Assembly (NCBI GenBank): GCA_031763025.1
Contig: JASSKH010000007.1
Location: 12,382,454 to 12,446,453, forward strand
Source of the DNA: Macrocystis pyrifera
Lineage: Eukaryota > Sar > Phaeophyceae > Laminariales > Laminariaceae
Direction: 5' to 3'
DNA length: 64,000 nucleotides
Shown here: positions 55,699 through 64,000 of the stretch, in pieces
How the letters are laid out: every line of letters begins with the position of its first letter
Numbering within the stretch: the first letter of the stretch is position 1
Notes under the pieces: model-generated
Told to the model about the DNA's origin: nothing
Databases searched by the model: none
Seen by the model: the letters and a program-made list of their open reading frames with translations, nothing else
Position numbers and translations under genes: made by a program

Positions 55699-57977
55699 CT
55701 GCAAAGTGTGGACAAAACAAGGATGTTGAATGAAATTAGTCTTGTGCTAGTCATATCCGCAGCTCTGCCTACCGGCTGCCTCCACCATCCACCTCTTTAC
55801 CTCGCCTCGCCCACCTGTATTGTCGATTCATTGTTCATGATCTATAGCGAACGGTTGCCTCGATGGTTTGAAAACTTCCACGTCAAAAGTTTCAGGTACT
55901 TCTGCAGCTTTCAGCATTCCACCAGCATACTATTCCGTTTCCCGTCGCGTGTGGACCTTCATCCACTATCTGCCTCTTTGCTGCTGCGGGTACCACACCC
56001 TGGTTGGTCATGACAAAAAGAACTTTTGCACGCTTCGGCACCGTACAGCCCACGTTAACTCAGCGTCTCAACCCCCGCCCTGGTCGCAAGTCCGCTGTGA
56101 GCCGCTAGGGCTGTCTGCCCCCTCGCAATCTGCTGTATACAATCCGCCCTCGCCGCCGATCACTCAATCCCCCTTGCGCTCGGGTGCACGTGTGCGTCGT
56201 ATGTTGTGCCCTCCGTGGTATGTCAGACCTTTTCCAGATGTGTCTCTGTCCAACAGGACGGACGGCGATGGTGCCCGCTTGCGACAAGCCCCCCCCCCCA
56301 ACCATATTTACTAGCATATTGAATAAACACTACTGCGTACTCGACTCGCCTCCTTGTGGGGATGACGCCTGCTGATGTCCCCGCCAAAGCCCCGTAGACG
56401 CTGAGGGCGTAACTGTTGGTTGATCCACGCTGTTCGTGAGACGGTGGATTCGAGGGGTGTCGTACGATCAACGATGGGGGGTGTGAGGAGAAACATGGCC
56501 GTCAGCCGTCGGTGCGCGGCGGCCCAGCGTTTGTTGGATTCATGGACGTTGTGTCATAGACTATGAAGATACGGGGGCAAACTCGAAGCATACATTGTCT
56601 AACGGCATCGGGCCGTACAACGCATGACTCGTTCGTGCACACGAGACTCTCGCCTGGTATACCTTCATGATATGCGGATAGGATCCTCCTCCGCGGCATA
56701 CAGAGAATCATTCGCAGTGTATACCGTGTTGAATTTAGGCGTGGGGTTTCAGACGCTTGCTCTTCCGAGGCGTCGTGATTGCCGATACAACCGCTTTCCC
56801 GCTGGTGTCGCGGTCGGTCGTATCCGATTGGTGTTCCCACTACGCCCGTCTCCGAGTGTCGCGGTACCGGCGGGCGGTGCGACTCCGAAATACCAACTCC
56901 GGTCCGGCGCTGGGTCGCGGAGGTTCACTTCTCAACTTTCGTAGAGTTTGTTTTGATTGCTAAGGCTCTGCCTAGAGCATAATGTGGCAATCTCGATAAC
57001 TTTTTTGTATAGTCTAGTTCGATCTATCGGCTTGGCTGGTGCAAGCGCTTGCCCTGCACACGACGACCGTTCGCTGGAGGGAGCAGGCGCGGATGCTCCC
57101 CTTTTGCCTGCTTCAAACTAAGTTATATTTTGCCCCGTATTTTCCCCAAGTCGTCGTCGTTTTCTTTGGTTCTGCGCGTTGTCCTTGTATTTCCCATGTC
57201 GTCTACCCGAGCCCCGGCTACAAATATATTCTCACCATCTTTGGGACCATGTCATGACCTTCCGAGTTACCCGCGTCACACGACCCCTCATACATGAAGT
57301 ATTTGTGATAGTTAGAGGAAGTTGGGCGCCTTTACGTCGCACCCTTTCGATTACCGTCCGTTTCAAGCTAGGTCTTGCGGTAGATTCAACTACATTTTGG
57401 TACTGTTCGGCGTTCAAATCTACTCGATTCTCAACCTTTGCTCTTTGTAATATACATTCCTTCGTTGAAATTTGATGATGGAGGTTGTTGTTGCCCCAAA
57501 CGGTCCCCGCTTGTTTATTAGCATGAGTTCCGCAAAGGGCGCACACAAATGGTGTCAAGCTTGTTTGGCTGCGCAAGAATTGTGTTGTCAACCCTATCGA
57601 TCACATCTTTGCCTGCACTCGCATCCGTTTTCTGCGACCCCCCCCCCCCCCCATACAGTCAGGGGTGGGAATGGTTTCGTTGAAACGGCCCAGACGCTAA
57701 AGGAGGCGCCGTGGTAGTTACGTGGTAGAGACAAACTTGAGGGTATTGACCGCTCCGTGTTAATAACAAAAACACGTTGCCATCATAACTTGAGTCCTAT
57801 GTTGCTGGCTCTCGGAAACAACATGAAAGCAGTGCCGGCATCAGTGATGTGGCGTTGGTCTATTGCAGCGTCAACGGCAGCTTCGTCTTTGGCGTGCGAC
57901 GTGGTACAGCCCAGGCCACAACCCAGCCCAGGGCCTACGCCAGCAGCGTAGCCACGGACGCGCGAGCGTTAATTAAT

Positions 57978-57978
<1 letters not shown>

Positions 57979-58008
<30 letters not shown>
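57979..58008 (+). repeat. Poly(dG) tract, 30 nt
   Basis: An uninterrupted run of 30 G. Confidence 0.95.
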
Positions 58009-58009
<1 letters not shown>

Positions 58010-58454
58010 AGGGGTGGGGACGGTGTCCATACGACTACGCATGAGATCGAGGACACCTTTCCTCTAGAGTCTCCCCCCCCCCCTGCCCCGACTACAGTGA
58101 AACACACGTTGTACGGGTGGACTCGCAGTGTGTGTTCCTCGTTGACTGCTCTTCGCTACATGTTGACGACAAGGACATACCCACACACGGCATCGACGCT
58201 CGGGATCGTGTGGCAATACAGCACTTGGCCAAGGCCGGGGTTTGGACGGCGCTGCCTGCACGTACCTCGTCGCGCCCACGGCTTCTAGTTCCCAGCCAAG
58301 TCATTGGCATGGTTGAAGCCTGGCCCGACCCTTGAGTCGCTCGGTGCATTAACCACACGCCTCGAACATTAATGCTGCTGCTGCACGTGGTCGTGCAGCA
58401 GCACTACCCTGTGCCGAGATGAAGAACACATCTCATCTTCATGTTTACGCTTAA

Positions 58455-59093
58455 ATGTATCCAACTTTTACGGACATGGTACGGTGGAATATTTCTAATC
58501 GATCATTTCCCCACGTGAGGCAAGTAATGTGGTGTGTTGGCGTCGGAACGCGAGTGGTGGCTCCTTTCCTGCAGCATGAGGGCCTGCTCACAGATGGCGA
58601 ACGAGTCGGTCTATCATTCTCCATGTGCGGTGCCTGTCTGTCTTGCGTCGTCATCCACTTGGTTTCCTTTGCTTTTAAATCGCGTGCCCCGATTTTGACG
58701 TACATGTCGTCAGAAACGGACAAAACAGGGTGTCGCCCGAGAAAATTCGAAGTCTCTCCTTTTGGTTCGTTTTTAACGGGTTATCGTATAGAACATCTGT
58801 TTTTTGCGTCTGCAACCAATCCATTCCCATGTCTAACCGATCTCGCTAAATTCGATCGCGATAGCAACTTCGTAATTGGGGAACGTATTCTTAACTTGTT
58901 GTCTTCATTGGAGGCCTCTTCATTTGCCAGGCATGCAAGGACGTTCTGCCTATTATTGACTGATTGGTGTATTTCGCATCGTTTAGTGTTTCTTTCATCA
59001 TCTCAAGGGGTTTGTTTCGTGATACAAGCAACGACTGCGTCTTCGTATCGACACGGAAGGGGAATGGCAAACATGCCTTCTCCCGTGTACTAA
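58455..59093 (+). CDS. Unassigned 212-codon open frame
   Basis: The longest plus-strand frame of the island. The piece TFCLLLTDWCISHRLVF resembles AFCFLPITDWLISQRYF read on the plus strand at about 44573-44630, so the two places may share an old repeat or paralogous exon. No family recognised; chance not excluded. Confidence 0.2.
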   Translation: MYPTFTDMVRWNISNRSFPHVRQVMWCVGVGTRVVAPFLQHEGLLTDGERVGLSFSMCGACLSCVVIHLVSFAFKSRAPILTYMSSETDKTGCRPRKFEVSPFGSFLTGYRIEHLFFASATNPFPCLTDLAKFDRDSNFVIGERILNLLSSLEASSFARHARTFCLLLTDWCISHRLVFLSSSQGVCFVIQATTASSYRHGRGMANMPSPVY

Positions 59094-59790
59094 TACTGCG
59101 CCGTTATTTGAACACCCTTGACCAGGCCAATAGGACCAAAATCAAGAGGGGACCTTCACTCGGGGCGTCGTCCGCCGCGTGATAGGCTCGCCACGACCTC
59201 ACCACCGATTCGCACAGGGCCGACTGTTCTTCCCTTCCGCCGTGGGGACTGTGGCCTCGCTCTTTGTGGCCCTCGTGCGCCAGGTCGACCAAGTTGTTGA
59301 TCGGATCGGACTGCTTTGCCCTCTCTGTTCACAACGGCTTTGTTCCAAACAGAAGCACGCCTTGCATTCTTTTTCGTATCCAACAACACGGTGGACACGT
59401 CGACAGTATCAGCGGTCGCACGCCACGTTGGTTAGAACGGGGCAATGACGTCATTCCTTCTTGGGTCTAGGCAAACGCGACGCCTGCCGACGCCAACGTT
59501 GGCGGCCCTCCTTGCAAACACCTCCCTCTACCCGCAAGCAGGCGCCGGTTCCATGGGCGGCGTCGGGATGCCCGCGGGGCATTTCTCTTCGTAAAGGAAT
59601 CCACGCAAAGTCCAGTTTGTTTTCTCCCGAAGTGCAAGTGGCGGATGAATTGGAGCGCCGCTGGATCATTCGTACAGAACCTTCGCCCGCAGGCGGTTTT
59701 GCCCGATATTCAATTGTTTTCTCTTGTGTCGATGGATGACACTCCTTGCATTGGACTTTCGCGTATGGGATGTATGCCACGATTGTGCGC

Positions 59791-59940
59791 GTCATGGGAC
59801 TTGTATTCGCCGCGCCACGTTCGTCGACATGTAGAACACCTTGATGAATGACTTCAACTCCTTCCTGACGAACAGCACAAAATCTGGGACGGGTGATTCC
59901 TTCCGTGTTTTCTGCCAAGGTGTATCTGAATCAAACGTCC
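59791..59940 (-). CDS. Unassigned coding-like segment
   Basis: About 49 codons reading SDTPWQKTRKESPVPDFVLF and KELKSFIKVFYMSTNVARRI before a stop. The composition is that of a folded basic protein, but no family is recognised. Confidence 0.25.
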
Positions 59941-60629
59941 CGCCGTTCGTACTATGGCCGCGTTTCAGCAGAAGAGCTAACTTTTGCGTTCGTTACGCAT
60001 AATTTGATTATTCTAATGTTTTACACACGTGCTCCCCCGATGATCCCCCGATGATAAGCGCAATTTTAGAAATCTGGGATGGGCGAACCCAATGGAGGGA
60101 TATGTAACAAAACCTCAAGTGCTGCCGTTTGTGCTGGGGCCGGCGTCCGATCGAATAGCCAACCTCTGTCCATAATTGATACAATATGTACGGGTTGGTG
60201 TAAATGAATAGTTGTGGGTTCTTCGTGTGTGTTCCTACCATCCACTCAACGACGAACCTATGCCATGTTGTTGCTTATACGCGCGAGAGTTTAGGCTCGG
60301 CCTCCGCTGGCCTTCGCCACAGGTGGTGAATGTATTTCGGGTCATTGAACAAGAAGCTAAGAGGCGTTTTTGTGTCGGAGGAACGGCGAACCCCCTCCCC
60401 CCCAGGAAACAAAACGGTGGAGGTTCAGTTTATGGACAATGTAGGTATGTCAACGTCGCCGAAACTTCGCTACCTCGACCGCGCATATGGTGGTGGCACC
60501 CACACAGTAATTTTAGTCTCCTATGTTTTGCGTTGTGTTGACAGCACTTGCCCTGGACTCCCTCAACCCCTGTGACGCCCGGCTCCCTGCCCCCCCTCCC
60601 TCTCCTGTCGGTCCCTCATTGGCCCGCCA

Positions 60630-60654
60630 CCCCCCCCCCCCCCCCCCCCCCCCC
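60630..60654 (+). repeat. Poly(dC) tract, 25 nt
   Basis: An uninterrupted run of 25 C. Confidence 0.95.
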
Positions 60655-61091
60655 TCCAACGCACCACACCCCACCGCCCTTGTTACCTAGGGGGGCACCG
60701 ACGCCCTCGACATGGAAGACCTCTGTTCGGTTCAGGTCGAGTTACTGGAGTTCACGCAGACGCTCATTCCGGAGGCATCGGGGGCAGGAGCAGGCCTGGG
60801 CGGAACTGGACCCTGGGAAGAACAAGGTGGGAATGTAGGGGACGACAACCCCGGCGACAACAAGGATCGTGGAAGTGGAAAGTTCTTCTCGTCAAAACTT
60901 GTTGAGGCTCCCAGGACGAAGCGCGGTGACAAACGCCGGAAACAGGCCGCGCAACCGGCACTGGATAGGTACTTACCCTCGATACTGTCACTTATTTTTT
61001 CCGTGTTGGGCGATTGGGGGTCAGCGGCGGGGGATCGGCGTATAGACCAGAGGCGGGTGATATGTTCGCGAAGGAACGAGCGCACGCATCT

Positions 61092-61334
61092 CTAGACTTC
61101 CATCTGCCTCGCGCTGAGACCAAGTGGGATAGGTAATGGCCAAGCACGGACACCTATATACCAGTGACGCCAGAAGCTTGTCGCAGAGAGACATGTGGAG
61201 TTCCCCGATGCGATTTTCTTCGCGCAGTCAGAACGCACCTTGAAAAAGGACGTTGCGGCGATGCAGTATGACACTTGTCTGTTGGGGCCGTTGTACTTGG
61301 TCGCTGTTAACACCGCTCCATTTGAATATAGATG
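61092..61334 (-). CDS. Unassigned coding-like segment
   Basis: About 80 codons on the minus strand, including LTATKYNGPNRQVSYCIAAT and FWRHWYIGVRAWPLP, ending in a stop after ARQMEV. No family recognised. Confidence 0.25.
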   Translation of the reverse strand, partial: HLYSNGAVLTATKYNGPNRQVSYCIAATSFFKVRSDCAKKIASGNSTCLSATSFWRHWYIGVRAWPLPIPLGLSARQMEV

Positions 61335-63303
61335 AATCCCACCTTTTACGGCGGCGCTGCAGCGGGTTTACCTCCGTCGTTCGGCTACATATTTTGCTTA
61401 CGTAGATGCCCTTTCTAAGAAGGCGCCTTGAAGTATCCACTTTTGCTTTTGCGTTTGGTGGGATTATAGTCGTCGGCGTCGTGGTGGTGACTAGGGGATG
61501 GTTGTACAAGGGCGAAGATGTCTTGTCACAAAGGTATGTTACTACATCCGGGATGTCTTATTACAAAGGTACTTCATCGCGGGTTCATCTTGCTTCTAGT
61601 GCCGGGGGTACCGGTCGCTGAGGTGGGTGTCACGCCCTTAAGTTAGAAGTTTGTCTAACCGGAGACGATGCGTATGTTGCTGCGGTATGCTTGGCCCGAC
61701 CACGGGACACATAGGGGGGACGGTGCGTGTCGTTGCCTCGTTGTAGTTGTAGTTACCCTGTAACTCCTCAAAATACGACACGATATACCTGGCATTCACC
61801 AGGCTTACGGGTACGTTCAACTTTTTGGGTTTGGTTTTTATTCAATCCACACGACGAAGGATTGCCTTCGGTCGCACGCCACGATCGTATACATTCCGGT
61901 TCGGTGCTGTCGTGTGTTGATTTTTTGTTATGTATTTTGTGCATTTATTTCCGACAACAACTATTCGCTGCGGATGCACGCTGCTGGCGGAAACACTGAA
62001 CGGTTCGAGCTGTATCTCCGTACATGAGGTTGTATGCTCTTCGTCGCGGGTGTTTCGTGATTTCTTTCCGTTTCATGTTTTCTTATTAAGTCCGAAGACC
62101 GGACTCCCATTCCCGTCCAATCCACAGTACTATAGCCGGGACCCCCGCTCGGTGCTTACATCGTACTGCCGTACATGCTGCTGCGAGGTATCCGCTGCAC
62201 CCTCTGTTCGATTATCGTAGAGGCTGCTGGATGCCGCGTGTATCTTATCATTGTTTGGATCTTCAATCTCGACAACCCAAATTCCCCTGCGGCCGCACGC
62301 TACAATTGCCGTCCCCACTATTTGTTGCATGATCGTCTATACGAGCTTAGGGCGGTACCTCTTGCATTGTTGTGACATTTGTTTTATCCACGACAGAATG
62401 TATGGTTTCCACTGCGGCTAGACTGTACCGCCCTGCACTCAAATGGTTGATGACGGTCGCGGTGATTTCATTGCGCTGGCCTTTTAAAATTTGGTGGACT
62501 ATATGCCACGAAGGTAGATAACCATTGTTGCACTTACGGGCCGCGATACGTACACATGGCGTTAGCTTTCTTCGTGTTTATGTCGTTGTGCCAACTCCTG
62601 GGTTGGAAGAATATTTTTTTGGTACGAAAGCTCGTCAGTCACCACTGCATGCCGTTCGGAGTATCCAAGAGCCGCAACATATACAAACGATTTCCGGCGC
62701 TCGCACGCTATACTGGTCGATGTTGCCCGCGCCACTGCGGGCTGTTTTGTCGGTTGGATATTCTTGCGATTGTTTTTTTCTACTTATCACGTCGCACTGG
62801 TCGTGCGTGGAGTGGTTGGCGAAGCCACCATTGCTTCTAGGTAGGAACTTCGTCATTGGAAATGGTGGACATAATGAGCGCCAATGGAATGCACTCGGCT
62901 CGCGAACCAACCATAGGTCCAACACTAGCTTGCGTAAATGTGTATGGCGGTCACCATCGGGTGTAGGCAACACGGGGGTTATCCGTTACGGTCGTACGCT
63001 CCTGTTGCACAACACATTGTACTATGGTTGACGTGCCGTTAACTTTGCGCGGGCAGCTACAAAAATTACAAGGTAGACAACACATTTATTCCTGAAATGA
63101 CGTTAACAAGCCGCGGGTTTATTGATGACTTGTTATCTCGTTTGCCGAGAGAAGACGACGCCGCGTGTTTTCTTGCAGATGAAAGTTAATCGTTTTGCCT
63201 TTTACTCTGTGTCCTTGAAGCCGGCGCTGTTGAAGACCTCAAACGGTCCCCACAACAATTTGAATCTGCACCGGAAGCAACGTGGCGCAAAAACACATTA
63301 CCA

Positions 63304-63532
63304 TGTACATTATTGTCATTTTTCGCGACATGCCGTGGCACCACCTGCGGCAAAACCTTCCACGGCATACCACGGAACCTTCCACGGACTTCCACGGCAT
63401 ACCATGGGACCCTAACCCTAACCCCAACCCTAACCCTAACCTTAACTCTAACCCAGTCCGTGGAAGGTTCCGTTGTATGCCGTGGAAGGTTTTGCCGCAG
63501 GTGGTGCCACGGAAAAAAGACAATAATGTACA
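63304..63532. repeat. Foldback element with telomere-like centre
   Basis: The left arm, 63304-63389, is the near-perfect reverse complement of the right arm, 63455-63532; the right arm lacks about 9 nt near its outer part. Between them, after a spacer of about 20 bp, lie seven to eight CCCTAA-type units with variants (63410-63454). The arms contain the same CCACGG/CCGTGG words as the array at 39600. Confidence 0.85.
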
Positions 63533-63654
63533 TCCCTGCCTGCCAACCCAATCTCCATCAGGGTCAACCGCTAACACCTCTTGACGGCAGTGCCCGGTAC
63601 GCAAAGACGCTAAAAGAAAGCATCGGGCGCGACAGGGGTTGTGAACCTGACGAC

Positions 63655-63850
63655 AGAGGAGCGATCACGGTGGCGCGGTAACACAGTGTTAACTGGAAAC
63701 CCACGAACGTGCACTTGCCTTGACGTTATGTTGCTTCTCGGTCTCGTTCATCTTTAATACAGAAACCGTATATTTATGCTGAGATCAGTCCTTGTGACCA
63801 AACCCGCACGTTATCACTATGACATGCCCAGATCGTTATCCCCATATTTA
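63655..63850 (+). repeat. Family E repeat, right copy
   Basis: Counterpart of 39057-39250, same orientation. It starts near GAGCGATCACGGTGG and runs to CCCAGATCGTTATCCCCATA. Confidence 0.7.
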
Positions 63851-64000
63851 CTATGAAGGGGGACCATAGTTAATACGACTTACGGCACACACAAACACCC
63901 TTATCTTTCCATATTTATACTTACATAATTTGGTGTTAACTACTATGGCCCCCCGCAATAACACGACAACATCATGTTATTGCCGACGCAGCGTTATACG
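63851..64000. other. Right edge of the window
   Basis: AT-rich, with ACCATAGTTAATACG and an inverted GTTAACTACTATGG further on. No gene seen. Confidence 0.4.

Larger units (their letters stand above)
55700..63300. other. Right part of the island, unassigned
   Basis: No gene could be modelled. The coding-like pieces listed separately may belong to N-terminal KDZ exons or to other elements. Homopolymers: C at 57640-57652, G at 57979-58008 (30 nt), C at 60630-60654 (25 nt). A 12-bp hairpin with TGCTGCTGCACG arms lies at about 58373-58400. Confidence 0.35.

Noticed and set aside
59104-59292. AHEGH-like text resembling the zinc-binding start of a Ty3-type integrase
   Set aside because: The match is a few residues, with no flanking integrase or reverse transcriptase text. 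No LTR-type element could be supported.
63410-63454. Chromosome end
   Set aside because: The telomere-like units are few, variant and enclosed by inverted arms, with unique sequence continuing on both sides.

Overview
The window looks like nuclear DNA of a brown alga (Phaeophyceae, Ectocarpus-like) or a close stramenopile relative. The strongest clue is a gene with Cys-His repeats of the EsV-1-7 type, a domain known from the phaeovirus EsV-1 and expanded in brown algae (the IMMEDIATE UPRIGHT family). Long introns, GC-rich coding tails, many mononucleotide G/C tracts and dense mobile-element debris fit. No rRNA operon, bacterial-style operon or CRISPR array was seen.

Layout. 1-2915: no gene recognised, one short tandem repeat. 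3030-8142 (+): an EsV-1-7 repeat protein with a roughly 1100-residue disordered, Ser/Arg-rich tail; its 5' exon(s) were not found. 8143-15046: intergenic, with repeat family A. 15047-38447 (-): a nucleoside hydrolase (inosine-uridine family) gene. I assembled it from nine exons whose splice phases agree throughout, giving 347 codons over 23.4 kb. The EsV-1-7 gene and the hydrolase gene converge. Intron 1 of the hydrolase is about 16.1 kb. It holds two 5'-truncated LINE copies, a SINE inserted in one of them, the exons of a hAT-like transposase, MITE-like and SINE-like repeats, and a strong hairpin.

39057-63850: an island of about 24.8 kb. At each side lies a copy of the same roughly 190-bp repeat (family E, same orientation), and inside each copy lies a CCACGG-rich inverted-repeat element. 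The right-hand one has a TTAGGG-type telomere-like centre. The island carries a KDZ-type (Kyakuja-Dileera-Zisupton) DNA transposase gene on the minus strand: a Cys-cluster exon at 55.0-55.7 kb and a catalytic exon chain at 47.9-42.7 kb. One catalytic exon is duplicated by an apparently perfect 320-bp tandem duplication. The rest of the island holds coding-like segments that I could not assign.

A palindromic 9-mer, TACCWGGTA, occurs 13 times left of 39 kb and was not seen to its right, which suggests the island has a different sequence history. Only the EsV-1-7 gene and the nucleoside hydrolase are confidently host genes.
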